A model generated the notes under the pieces. It worked only from the letters and a program-made list of their open reading frames with translations, ran no database searches and was not told the origin of the DNA. From CAYTES01 sp964436935 (GTDB lineage Bacteria > Patescibacteriota > Gracilibacteria > UBA1369 > UBA12473): 18,400 nucleotides of DNA. Positions 1 through 6,496 of this stretch are shown here, in pieces. The number at the start of each line of letters is the position of its first letter. Within the stretch, counting starts at the first letter, position 1. The stretch lies in NCBI GenBank assembly GCA_964436935.1, contig CAYTES010000027.1:1-18400 (forward strand), given 5' to 3'. Made by a program: the position numbers and the translations under genes.

Positions 1-164
1 GCCTTGATCGGGGTTGCCGTCGGAGCTACGGCAACGGGGGGCTCTTCCTTCCCCGTGGCCAGGATCAGGACCACGGTTAAGACCAGCGCAACGGCAACTG
101 CCATGCGGATCCATTTGCCTTGCCGTTGGCGGTTTTTCTGCAGTTTTTGGATATCTCCAAACAT
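1..164 (-). CDS. Membrane-anchored protein of unknown function, cut by window edge
   Basis: Only the first 54 codons are present; the rest lies outside the window. The start is the ATG at 164-162, preceded on the minus strand by GGAGG and AGGAAAG, the clearest Shine-Dalgarno in the window. The visible part has a basic N-terminus of about 20 residues (many K, R and Q), then a hydrophobic helix at about residues 20-40 (MAVAVALVLTVVLILA), then a Pro/Ala/Thr-rich stretch typical of an extracytoplasmic linker. It therefore looks like a single-pass anchored protein with its main domain outside. It lies downstream of the NqrB/RnfD-like gene on the same strand, behind a 281-nt structured leader, so it could belong to the same redox locus. 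That link rests on position only, and I do not recognise the family. Confidence 0.7.
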   Translation of the reverse strand, partial: MFGDIQKLQKNRQRQGKWIRMAVAVALVLTVVLILATGKEEPPVAVAPTATPIK

Positions 165-183
165 CTTTCCTGCCTCCGATTTT

Positions 184-296
184 TCTCGGGATTTTTTTTC
201 CAACACTCTGCCTTCAGAGTACCAGCCACTCCCGAGAGAGGATTTGTAGCCAGTCCACCATTGCTTCATTGTTAGCAACGAGGGACAGGCTACAAA
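184..296 (-). promoter_or_regulatory. Structured 5' leader with two nested hairpins
   Basis: On the minus strand, directly upstream of the gene at 164-1, two compound hairpins follow each other. The first has 14-bp arms (plus-strand 243-256 and 283-296, TTTGTAGCCAGTCC against GGACAGGCTACAAA, one mismatch) enclosing a 5-bp stem (261-265 and 274-278, TTGCT/AGCAA). The second has 8-bp arms (184-191 and 230-237, TCTCGGGA/TCCCGAGA) enclosing a perfect 6-bp stem with a four-base loop (205-220, ACTCTG-CCTT-CAGAGT). It ends about 19 nt before the start codon, just ahead of the Shine-Dalgarno. This could be a cis-regulatory RNA or a small stable RNA. I do not recognise a known riboswitch class, and the last stem is followed by A-rich rather than U-rich RNA, so it is not a simple terminator. 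Confidence 0.45.
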
Positions 297-353
297 CCTT
301 CTTTGTTTCACTCAAGCCTTTTTAAATTTCTTCCGAACTGTCAAAGAACTTCA

Positions 354-395
354 GGAGAATCATCCATCTTTTTTAAAATTGAGATGATGAATCCC
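354..395 (-). other. Imperfect hairpin downstream of the NqrB/RnfD-like gene
   Basis: Arms at 354-369 and 382-395 can pair over about 14 positions, with one bulged base and one mismatch, around a 12-nt AT-rich loop. On the minus strand it lies about 50 nt after the stop codon of the membrane protein gene. No T run follows on that strand, so it is not a canonical intrinsic terminator. It may be a 3' stabilising structure or the first element of the structured leader at 184-296. The rest of 297-445 shows nothing I can name. Confidence 0.35.
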
Positions 396-445
396 ACCTG
401 CCTGTATTGAACAGCCCCTTATTTTTAAGCCCATTTCTTTTTCTG

Positions 446-1357
446 TCAAACTTTCCAACTCTCGATCCCCATCCGTTTCATTTTTAATAGCAAATAAAAG
501 CCATTGGTGAGTACAATGGTCCAGAGTTCCGCATACGGGATCGCAAGGCTTAAAAATAGGTTGTAGGCGACCGCGGCCAAAATTCCGTAGCCGATTTGAT
601 CTTTTTTCATGCTGGGCGATGTTTTTGGCTCAATGAGCATGATGCTTGCCATGAAGTAGAGCGTGGAATGCGTGAAGCTGTAGGTGAGAAAATCTATTTT
701 TTCTTGAAAGAAAAGCAATGCCGCGTGACTCACCAGAAAGCTGAGTAAGAGCGGATATTTTCTCCACTTTTTTAAACCCAACACGATCCATCCTAACACC
801 AATACCAGCGAAACTAAGCCCCCAAAGTCCGTTCCCCACCAGGAAATAAATGGCGCGTTGAGTCCTAAGACCGACTGAAAAAGCAGGATCGTTAGAAGCA
901 GTCCGCCCACTGCGGGATTCATCACAGGCATCCCTTTCCACATTCCCCATACTTTGATTGCCATGGCGAACGTTGTGGCGACCAGCGCGTGGAGGAGGTG
1001 CATTTGGTTGGAGAGTCCGCCCCCGTTGTTCGCCTTGACGTTCCAAAAATTCAACAAGAGAAAAAGAATCAGTCCGGTGATGAGGGTGTCTTCGAGGTTT
1101 TTGTGTCGACCGGTGAGTTTGGAAAAAATGGCTCGTAGCACTATCGCCCAGCCTAAGGTGACCGCTAAGTGAAGGATAAACACTAATAGAGACAGTCCTA
1201 ACACAACGGCTGCTATTTTTAAGGCCAAGGGGTCTTTCTCGATCGTCGCCCAGTTCTCGGTTGTGAGCATATTGAAAACCCACCACCCGACGGCTCCCAT
1301 CGCCATTAGCACTAAAAATGTAAAACACTGTTGAATCGGAGTGAGCTTGAATTTCAT
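446..1357 (-). CDS. NqrB/RnfD-like integral membrane protein
   Basis: A 303-residue polytopic membrane protein with about eight or nine hydrophobic helices. Family features include the segment LEDTLITGLILFLLL (88-102), like the first conserved helix of RnfD; NPAVGG at 147-152, like the NPA motif of NqrB/RnfD; and EPKTSPS at 243-249, like the late DPxTSP motif. In known complexes these subunits carry flavin and quinone and pass electrons across the membrane. The S/TGAT motif used for covalent FMN in canonical RnfD/NqrB is absent: no GAT occurs anywhere in the protein. If the assignment is right, this is a lineage without that cofactor. Divergent from the FMN-binding lipoprotein gene across 55 bp and close to apbE, which supports a shared redox role. 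The start ATG at 1357-1355 has no clear Shine-Dalgarno. The helix pattern and locus are convincing; the exact subfamily is inferred. Confidence 0.75.
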   Translation of the reverse strand: MKFKLTPIQQCFTFLVLMAMGAVGWWVFNMLTTENWATIEKDPLALKIAAVVLGLSLLVFILHLAVTLGWAIVLRAIFSKLTGRHKNLEDTLITGLILFLLLNFWNVKANNGGGLSNQMHLLHALVATTFAMAIKVWGMWKGMPVMNPAVGGLLLTILLFQSVLGLNAPFISWWGTDFGGLVSLVLVLGWIVLGLKKWRKYPLLLSFLVSHAALLFFQEKIDFLTYSFTHSTLYFMASIMLIEPKTSPSMKKDQIGYGILAAVAYNLFLSLAIPYAELWTIVLTNGFYLLLKMKRMGIESWKV

Positions 1358-1412
1358 AAGTTCTGCGGTTAAACTTCATTCATATTCTGTAGTTTAATCT
1401 TTTTCTCCTCTC
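1358..1412. promoter_or_regulatory. Divergent control region between NqrB/RnfD-like and FMN-lipoprotein genes
   Basis: This 55-bp gap must hold the start signals of both divergent genes. It contains 7-bp inverted arms (1369-1375 TTAAACT and 1391-1397 AGTTTAA) centred close to the middle of the gap, so one DNA-binding protein could cover both promoters. Neither start has a Shine-Dalgarno: the plus gene is preceded by TTTTTCTCCTCTC. No -35/-10 pair near consensus is evident on either strand, and inverted 7-mers arise easily in AT-rich DNA, so the operator reading is weak. Confidence 0.3.
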
Positions 1413-2036
1413 ATGAAAAAATCTCTTCTTGTTGATAAAACGTTTTATGTTTTGATTGGGATTCTCCTCGTATCCAATCTCTTGCTTGCCGGCTGTTCCT
1501 CCACAGATGAAAATGGGGTGGTTGTTCCCGAAGAGGGCACGACCGTTCAGGATACGCCTCAACAGTCGAGTGAGGATTCTACGGTTGAGAATTCTCCCCA
1601 AACCGGAGAGGATAAAACTTCCGAAGAATCCACGGTTCCCGGATCTAAGCCTGAACCCTCTTCTTCCGCCCCTGCTTCGGGTCAAAATTCGAGTCAGGAA
1701 GCTTCCGCTCCCGAGGAAATTGCCACCGTGTATGCCGATGGAACCTATGCCAGCACCGCGTCGTATCAAACTCCCGCCGGTGCGGAAACGGTCCAGGTGC
1801 AACTTACTGTTGAAAATGATGTGGTGACCGGCCTCACGGTAACGAATCAGGCGGCTGACCCCACCAGTAAGAATTTTCAAGATCTTTTTATTTTGGGAAT
1901 CAATAGCTTGGTAGTGGGGAAATCATTGGATAGTTTGACTGCATTTTCCGCAGTGAATGGGTCGTCGCTCACACCTATTGGATTTAATGCCGCTTTGGTG
2001 ACGGTGAAGGCCCAGGCTCGGGTTCAGGCGTCTTGA
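1413..2036 (+). CDS. FMN-binding domain lipoprotein
   Basis: A 207-residue secreted lipoprotein. Residues 1-27 are a signal peptide ending in the lipobox LLAG with Cys28 as the lipid anchor. Residues 29 to about 104 are a flexible linker rich in Ser, Thr, Pro and Glu. Residues 106-200 match the FMN-binding fold of RnfG/NqrC-type proteins: YADGTYASTASYQTPAGAE, a VQVQLTVENDVVTGLTV strand pair, and at the C-terminus VNGSSLTPIGFNAAL. In that last motif the usual SGATxTS flavinylation sequence is replaced by NGSSLTP, so the FMN-accepting residue would be Ser185 or Thr187 rather than the standard Thr. It probably carries electrons outside the membrane, fed by the divergent NqrB/RnfD-like protein, with ApbE as the likely FMN-loading enzyme. 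It ends in TGA; the T run after the stop has no hairpin in front of it. Confidence 0.88.
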   Translation: MKKSLLVDKTFYVLIGILLVSNLLLAGCSSTDENGVVVPEEGTTVQDTPQQSSEDSTVENSPQTGEDKTSEESTVPGSKPEPSSSAPASGQNSSQEASAPEEIATVYADGTYASTASYQTPAGAETVQVQLTVENDVVTGLTVTNQAADPTSKNFQDLFILGINSLVVGKSLDSLTAFSAVNGSSLTPIGFNAALVTVKAQARVQAS

Positions 2037-2084
2037 TTTTTTTTTGTGGTGAAGGCGTGGTGCGAAGGCTTTAGTGATTGCTTA

Positions 2085-2345
2085 GGAGCTGTTCACATAA
2101 AAGGTTTTATAATGGAAGCGAGGATATTTTATCAGTTCAAGGAAAGACGAGGAGGCCCGCCTTAGGAGGAGGATTGACGATGAAATGGGAAAAATGAACG
2201 CTCCCCTACGGGTAAACCTCCAAGGAGCCTGTCTTCTTTGTTATTCGTCGCTTCCGTACCTTCCAGGTACGCTATGCTCCTCATGTCTCGAATCCAGACC
2301 CCTTATGAGGTTTGCCATTACAAACTCTTTTATGTGAACAGCTCC
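2085..2345. mobile_element. MITE-like element with about 30-bp terminal inverted repeats and flanking TA
   Basis: The left end (from 2085, GGAGCTGTTCACATAAAAG) and the right end (to 2345) are inverted copies. They are perfect for about 19 bp and keep matching for roughly 30 bp with a few mismatches. TA sits on each side (2083-2084 and 2346-2347), as expected for a TA target duplication. The 261-bp interior has no transposase and no long ORF. It is rich in further symmetry: a perfect CGTACCT-TCC-AGGTACG hairpin at about 2255-2271, and purine-rich arms with weak similarity to each other when read inward. This fits a non-autonomous element moved in trans. GG tips and a TA duplication occur in IS630/mariner and in some IS5-group elements, and I cannot choose between them. 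It fills most of the 321-bp gap between the FMN-lipoprotein gene and apbE; 2037-2082 shows nothing recognisable. Confidence 0.75.
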
Positions 2346-2357
2346 TAGTCTTTTTTT

Positions 2358-3254
2358 ATGCTACGATACGCTCAAGAAGAATCCATTTTTGGGACCCGTG
2401 TTCGCCTTCTTGTTGTCCACAGCGAGAGACGTGAGGAGGAGGTGAATAGGGCGATTCGTTTGGCATTTGAAGAAGCCCATCGGATTGAAACTTTCTATTC
2501 TCGATTTTTATCCGAAAATGAATTGGCTCGTTTGAATGGATTGATCGGAGAATGGGTGGAGGTTTCCGAGGAGCTTTATGAATTACTCCAGTTTGCAGAA
2601 GAATTGAAAGTCGTTTCTGGAGGGGCCTTTGATGTCACTGTAAAAAGTCTATTGGAAGGATGGGGATATGATGCCCGCTATTCTTTGCAAGAGCAATCGA
2701 GTGGAGCAATCGGTGAGATTCAGTTTCTCGCACCTTTCCAAGTTAAAATCAGTGCGTCCGTGGATTTGGGAGGGTTGGGAAAAGGGTATGCATTGGATCA
2801 AATGAGGATTTTTTTGAGTGATTTTGCGAATGTATTGGTGGAGGCCGGAGGGGATTTGTGGGCGAGGGGATTGGATGAATATGGAAAGCCTTGGCGTGTT
2901 TTATTTGAACATCCCACTGATCCTACTCAAGCGATTGGATTTATCGATATTCCCGTTGAGGGGTTGGCGTTGGCGTCAAGTAGTCCCAATCGACGGCGGT
3001 GGCGAGATCGCCACCATTTGGTGGATCCGCGTATGGCACGCCCTTCAACTCAAATGTTGGCGGTTTACACGCAAGCCAAAACTGCACTTTTGGCCGATTC
3101 CTATGCCACGCTGCTTTTTGTGATGGGATTTGAGACAGTTTCCAGGGTCATCGAAAAATTTCCCATTGAGGCGATGTGGGTGAGTCCCAAAGGAGAGATA
3201 CGGAAAACACCCGGGTTTTTAGGTGAACTTTTTTCGACTTCTGAGCCGGTTTGA
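2358..3254 (+). CDS. apbE: ApbE-type FAD:protein FMN transferase
   Basis: A 298-residue protein with the whole ApbE motif series: FGTRVRL (11-17), SGGAFDVTV (87-95), DLGGLGKGYALD (136-147), EAGGDLWARG (162-171), the HHLVDPRMARP region (219-229), and ADSYAT (246-251), where the family binds its metal. ApbE transfers FMN from FAD to Ser/Thr of flavoproteins such as RnfG/NqrC. The likely substrate is the FMN-binding lipoprotein upstream on the same strand. No signal peptide, lipobox or N-terminal helix is visible, so the protein appears cytoplasmic, which is odd for an extracytoplasmic substrate. The start is the ATG at 2358: an in-frame TAG at 2346-2348 rules out an upstream extension. No Shine-Dalgarno is present, only TCTTTTTTT before ATG. 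The mobile element's flanking TA ends 10 bp before the start, so transcription must begin inside the element or read through it. Confidence 0.93.
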   Translation: MLRYAQEESIFGTRVRLLVVHSERREEEVNRAIRLAFEEAHRIETFYSRFLSENELARLNGLIGEWVEVSEELYELLQFAEELKVVSGGAFDVTVKSLLEGWGYDARYSLQEQSSGAIGEIQFLAPFQVKISASVDLGGLGKGYALDQMRIFLSDFANVLVEAGGDLWARGLDEYGKPWRVLFEHPTDPTQAIGFIDIPVEGLALASSSPNRRRWRDRHHLVDPRMARPSTQMLAVYTQAKTALLADSYATLLFVMGFETVSRVIEKFPIEAMWVSPKGEIRKTPGFLGELFSTSEPV

Positions 3255-3352
3255 CTCCATCGTACGCAAAGAAAATAAAGGGAGAGGTGCTGCTCATGGG
3301 CAAGGCGGGTTAGGTGAAATTTATAGTGAGTTTATCAGGTTTGGTTATGACG

Positions 3353-3383
3353 AAAAAGAGCGGTAATTTTCACCGCTCTTTTT
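3353..3383. terminator. Bidirectional intrinsic terminator
   Basis: A perfect 7-bp GC-rich stem (GAGCGGT at 3358-3364, ACCGCTC at 3372-3378) with a 7-nt loop, flanked by AAAAA on the left and TTTTT on the right. It therefore works on both strands. It lies between the convergent ends of apbE (plus, stop at 3254) and the SLH protein gene (minus, stop near 3417). This is the best terminator in the window. The rest of 3255-3416 is unremarkable. Confidence 0.9.
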
Positions 3384-3416
3384 GCGTTTTATTGTCGCGT
3401 TATTTAGTGCGCGCCT

Positions 3417-5534
3417 TTATTGAGCTGTGGCCTGAAAATATTGGTACAACGCTACCGATACATCGTAGCGAGTCAATTTTTCATCCGGCTTGAGGTACAA
3501 CGTGCTGTATTCCAGCATGAGATCGTATTTTTCCACCGCACCTACGTATTGAGCGAACCAGTCCTCCTCAAGGACATCAATATAGGAGTAGGATTGGTTC
3601 AATTCCAAGTCGAAACTTTGGTTGAACATTTTGAGGAATTCCACTTTATTGATCGTGTTTAAAGGGCGGAAGGTTCCATCGGGATAACCGGAGATGACGC
3701 CTTCATCCAAGGCGAATCCCACATACTTGGAATACCATTGATCTGTGGCCAAGTCGGAGAGTGTTCCCGCTTTGGAGGCTAAGGCTTCGGAAATGCTTTG
3801 GTCACTGGCTTCAAGTAACATCTTCAGTACTTCAATGCGATTGATTTCATTTTCTCCTTGAAAGGTTCCATCCGGGTATCCCTTCACTACTCCTTTCTCA
3901 TAGAGATAGAGTACGGCTTGTCCTTCCAGCGTATCGGCATCGATATCTGAGAAAGGATTCACGGTTTCGTAGGCGAGGGTGACTTCCATGCAATTGTTTT
4001 GTTCGTTGCTTTCACTCACTTCACCCCGATTGTCCATGCATACTTCTCCCAAATCTCCTTCTCCAAATCCTTCCACTGCCACTGAATCGATCGTGGTGGA
4101 CTGCCCGTGGACCAAGAACTCTTTTTCTTTGAGTGTTTTCCAATCGTATCCTCCATTGCCGAGCGTTTCTCCCGTGCTAGAGTCGTATGCTGTCCATTTG
4201 ATCAGTCCGCTTTCCTCTTGGACATCGGCATAGCCTTGGTTCGTCACTTCAAAGGCCATTCGGTCGTAGATTTCGGAATCCGTGGCTTTGATGAGGTAGA
4301 TTTTTTTGACAACCAAATCGGGAGAGAGTGTATTTTCGAATGTATTATTGGATTCATTGGATTCATCGACGGCGTTTTCTGAATCGATTTCAACGCTGAC
4401 TTTTGTTCCGTAAGGGTATTCATCCAACGTGTAATGGATTTCTCCTCCGGAGGGGTAAAAGGTTTCATTGGAGCCGGCATCCCATTCGTACGCATATTTC
4501 AATTCATCATTCACATAAATGTTGGTAATTCCTTTTTGTTCTTGTTGCTGCGAATAATAGTCTGTTACGGCGCCCCCTCCCTGGTTTTGAATGATTACAT
4601 TCAATTGTCCATCTTGATCCAAATAGGTGTCGGTGACAATGAGATCGGGAAATACATCTTCCGGATAGCCTAAGCTGACGGTGGCATCGTCTGAATTATT
4701 GTCTAAATTGCCTTCATAGGCTCCGTCTTCCAAAGTAAAGCTGGCGGTGATATCGTAATTTTCTCCCGGAATCATGTCGTAGGCCCCAACCACTCCGGTC
4801 CAAACCGGCTTGCATCCGTTCGGTTCATCTTCCCAAAAACTGAGCGCATAGCTCGTGTTGTAGACCACGTCTCCTTCCACCTCTACGGTCACTAATCCTT
4901 TGGCGTAGTCGCTGGGAACATTGATGATACAGGTATCGATTTGAATGTAATCGTAATAGGGATCACCGGTTGGTTCTCGGACGTCATCGGTGGTTTCTCC
5001 AAAGCTTACCACTGAAATACCTTCGACTGAAAGATCGATGTCCGGATAAGGTCCTTTCAGTTGGATGTCTTCACTTCGGCTGTTGTTGCTCGTGCTGCTT
5101 TCGGTTAAGCTTCCTTCGGGATTAAAGCTGGCGGAGAATGTATAGGTTTCTCCTTCCACCAAATCATAGGCTCCGATAACGCCCGCATAGACGGCCATAC
5201 AGCCATCTGTTTTGCCGGCATAAAAACTCAAGGCGTATGAGGTTTCGTTTACCACTTCGCCATCGATTTTTACTTGCACCAATCCGGTTGCATACTCTTC
5301 CGGACCATTTTGGGCGCAGGTGGTGATTTGGATGTAATCCTCATAGGGATCTCCGGTGGGCTCTTGAACCTCATCCGTCGTGGCTCCAAAACTCACTATA
5401 TTGAGATCGGTGATCGAAAGATCGAGTGTGGTTGCCGCCCGTGCGACTGAAAGCGGCAGCATCATGGCCAATAGGCCAAGGCTCAACCCTGCAGCAATGC
5501 TGCGTTTCATTTTTTTAAGTGTGGAAGTATGCAT
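3417..5534 (-). CDS. Secreted CARDB-repeat protein with three C-terminal SLH domains
   Basis: A 705-residue surface protein. Residues 1-33 form a signal peptide (basic start, hydrophobic core, ARA cleavage site); a start at Met9 is also possible. Two long repeats of about 122 residues follow (36-157 and 165-287), each with SFGxTTDxVxEPTGDPYxDYIQI, a Cys pair (73/112 and 202/241) and a final NNS. Two shorter CARDB-like beta domains come next (about 296-405 and 406-520, with PDLIV/PDLVV starts and NQG turns). Three SLH domains end the protein (about 526-577, 591-641, 650-702), the first two with the GYPDGTF motif. SLH domains hold proteins to the cell wall polymer or S-layer; CARDB domains often act as spacers or in adhesion. 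The Cys pairs suggest one disulfide per repeat. Convergent with apbE and divergent from the RMD1 gene. No Shine-Dalgarno is seen at either start. Confidence 0.92.
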   Translation of the reverse strand: MHTSTLKKMKRSIAAGLSLGLLAMMLPLSVARAATTLDLSITDLNIVSFGATTDEVQEPTGDPYEDYIQITTCAQNGPEEYATGLVQVKIDGEVVNETSYALSFYAGKTDGCMAVYAGVIGAYDLVEGETYTFSASFNPEGSLTESSTSNNSRSEDIQLKGPYPDIDLSVEGISVVSFGETTDDVREPTGDPYYDYIQIDTCIINVPSDYAKGLVTVEVEGDVVYNTSYALSFWEDEPNGCKPVWTGVVGAYDMIPGENYDITASFTLEDGAYEGNLDNNSDDATVSLGYPEDVFPDLIVTDTYLDQDGQLNVIIQNQGGGAVTDYYSQQQEQKGITNIYVNDELKYAYEWDAGSNETFYPSGGEIHYTLDEYPYGTKVSVEIDSENAVDESNESNNTFENTLSPDLVVKKIYLIKATDSEIYDRMAFEVTNQGYADVQEESGLIKWTAYDSSTGETLGNGGYDWKTLKEKEFLVHGQSTTIDSVAVEGFGEGDLGEVCMDNRGEVSESNEQNNCMEVTLAYETVNPFSDIDADTLEGQAVLYLYEKGVVKGYPDGTFQGENEINRIEVLKMLLEASDQSISEALASKAGTLSDLATDQWYSKYVGFALDEGVISGYPDGTFRPLNTINKVEFLKMFNQSFDLELNQSYSYIDVLEEDWFAQYVGAVEKYDLMLEYSTLYLKPDEKLTRYDVSVALYQYFQATAQ
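4674..5429 (-). repeat. Internal tandem duplication encoding two Cys-paired beta repeats
   Basis: Two consecutive segments (about 5429-5064 and 5042-4674 on the minus strand) encode repeats that align along their whole length. Shared features are SFGxTTD, EPTGDPY, DYIQI, a first Cys near position 37 of the repeat and a second 39 residues later (73/112 and 202/241), TSYALSF, and GVxGAYD. Related stretches can still be seen in the DNA, for example around 5350-5400 and 4960-5010, so this is an internal duplication that has diverged moderately. Confidence 0.8.
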
Positions 5535-5673
5535 GGTAGCGAGGAAATTAGAAAATATAAATCATTTTATGATGCTAATCCTATAGACACTTGACCGACT
5601 AAAAAGTTTCAAAATAAAGTGGGTTAGGGGCGATATCTTTTCGTTACGGCTTTCTAAAATTTATAAAATATTA

Positions 5674-5679
5674 TATAAT
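5674..5679 (+). promoter_or_regulatory. Probable -10 box for the RMD1 family gene
   Basis: A consensus TATAAT lies in very AT-rich DNA 21 bp before the ATG at 5701. At 16-18 bp spacing only weak -35 candidates exist (TTTCTA-like). A start near 5686 would leave a leader of about 15 nt without a Shine-Dalgarno. The rest of the 166-bp divergent gap (5535-5700) shows a TTGACC at 5591-5596 without a good -10 partner. Confidence 0.4.
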
Positions 5680-5700
5680 GTATAAAGAAACTTCTTTTTT

Positions 5701-6483
5701 ATGCTTATTAGAGCCGTCCGTGTGGGACAAAAAATCAATGTGCGTGAGCTTCAGATTCAAATGAAAATGAACCTCATTTTTCGAGAACCTTTTGTTGCAG
5801 AATATACCAAAAGGAAATTTATCGGAATTTTTCGATATGGCGTCGTTGTTTTTTGGGGGTTTAATCAAGAAGACAGCGATGAGTTTTTGGAAAGCATCCA
5901 GCCTTTTATTGTGGAACCTTTCTCTCGTTTTGAAGATGAGTATGTGGATGTTTTGACCGGAAAAGCCTCCGATCGAGTGGCCGGAAATGCGATTCATATT
6001 CGTAGCGCCGATGTGCTCAAGGTGGCGTTGATTTTTGAGGTTTTAGCCCGTTCTTCCGCCTTGGAGTATTTTGAAAAGGAGATCGAAAAAATCATGTCCG
6101 AATTTGAACAAGTGGTTCAGTCCTTTGCGAAAGCGGGGAAAACGACGTTGTCCACTCGTGAGTTATTGAAACGGGTGGGAGTTGCCATGAAAATTCAACA
6201 TGCGGCGGTGGGGCAAATGGCTATGTTGGATAAGCCGGATCTCACGTGGGATTCGCCTTCTTTGGATCGTTTTTATCGCGATTTAGAGCAGAATTATGAG
6301 ATTGAGGATCGGTATTCCATTATTAGCCAGAAGTTGAAGATGCTGTTTCATAATGTGGAATTTATTTTGGATTTTATCGAAGCGAGGCGCAGTTTGATTT
6401 TGGAAGTCATCATTGTACTGCTCATTTTGATTGAGTTGTTGATTTTTTTATTTCAAACTTTTGTGCAGGGGCTTGTGCATTAA
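5701..6483 (+). CDS. RMD1/YagE family (DUF155) membrane-anchored protein
   Basis: A 260-residue protein with the full pattern of the RMD1/YagE family: an N-terminal mixed domain with YGVVVFWGF (46-54); ALIFEVLARSSALEYFE (109-125); LLKRVG (155-160); LDKPDLTWDSPSLDRFYRDL (176-195), which matches the conserved LDxPxxxWxxPxLxxLY block; YEIEDR (199-204); and a C-terminal helix (about 234-254, LEVIIVLLILIELLIFLF) preceded by an Arg pair. In yeast and animals relatives act at mitochondria; the bacterial role is unknown. The C-terminal anchor leaves the main domain in the cytoplasm. The start follows CTTCTTTTTT with no Shine-Dalgarno. It converges on the two-helix membrane protein gene with an 11-bp gap. 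Confidence 0.88.
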   Translation: MLIRAVRVGQKINVRELQIQMKMNLIFREPFVAEYTKRKFIGIFRYGVVVFWGFNQEDSDEFLESIQPFIVEPFSRFEDEYVDVLTGKASDRVAGNAIHIRSADVLKVALIFEVLARSSALEYFEKEIEKIMSEFEQVVQSFAKAGKTTLSTRELLKRVGVAMKIQHAAVGQMAMLDKPDLTWDSPSLDRFYRDLEQNYEIEDRYSIISQKLKMLFHNVEFILDFIEARRSLILEVIIVLLILIELLIFLFQTFVQGLVH

Positions 6484-6496
6484 GCGTAATGCTTTT
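6477..6496 (+). terminator. Short hairpin overlapping the RMD1 stop codon
   Basis: GCATTA (6477-6482) pairs with TAATGC (6487-6492) around a 4-nt loop, followed by TTTTATTG. The stem includes the TAA stop at 6481-6483. It is a short AT-rich stem with a short T run, so at best a weak terminator for the plus-strand gene. Confidence 0.35.

Noticed and set aside
184..256. Possible T-box riboswitch, because GGTGG and several stems lie upstream of a start codon on the minus strand.
   Set aside because: The longer conserved T-box sequence and a terminator/antiterminator pair are missing, and the downstream gene is not an aminoacyl-tRNA or amino-acid gene.
339..344. Consensus TTGACA on the minus strand in the leader of the first gene.
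   Set aside because: No acceptable -10 box at 15-19 bp; the nearby AT-rich TTTAAA is only about 12 bp away.
1380..1880. Long open frame on the minus strand opposite the FMN-lipoprotein gene, with an RG-rich product.
   Set aside because: It mirrors a Ser/Glu/Pro-rich coding region, has a biased composition, and the plus-strand gene has a clear lipobox and FMN domain.
3304..3314. GGCGGGTTAGG, repeated exactly at 18386-18396, with GGGTTAGG also at 5621-5628.
   Set aside because: In 18.4 kb tens of exact 11-mer pairs are expected by chance, and the flanks share nothing more.
5591..5620. TTGACC followed by TAAAGT as a promoter for the RMD1 gene.
   Set aside because: Spacing of 18 bp and a poor -10; the TATAAT at 5674-5679 is closer to the start and better.
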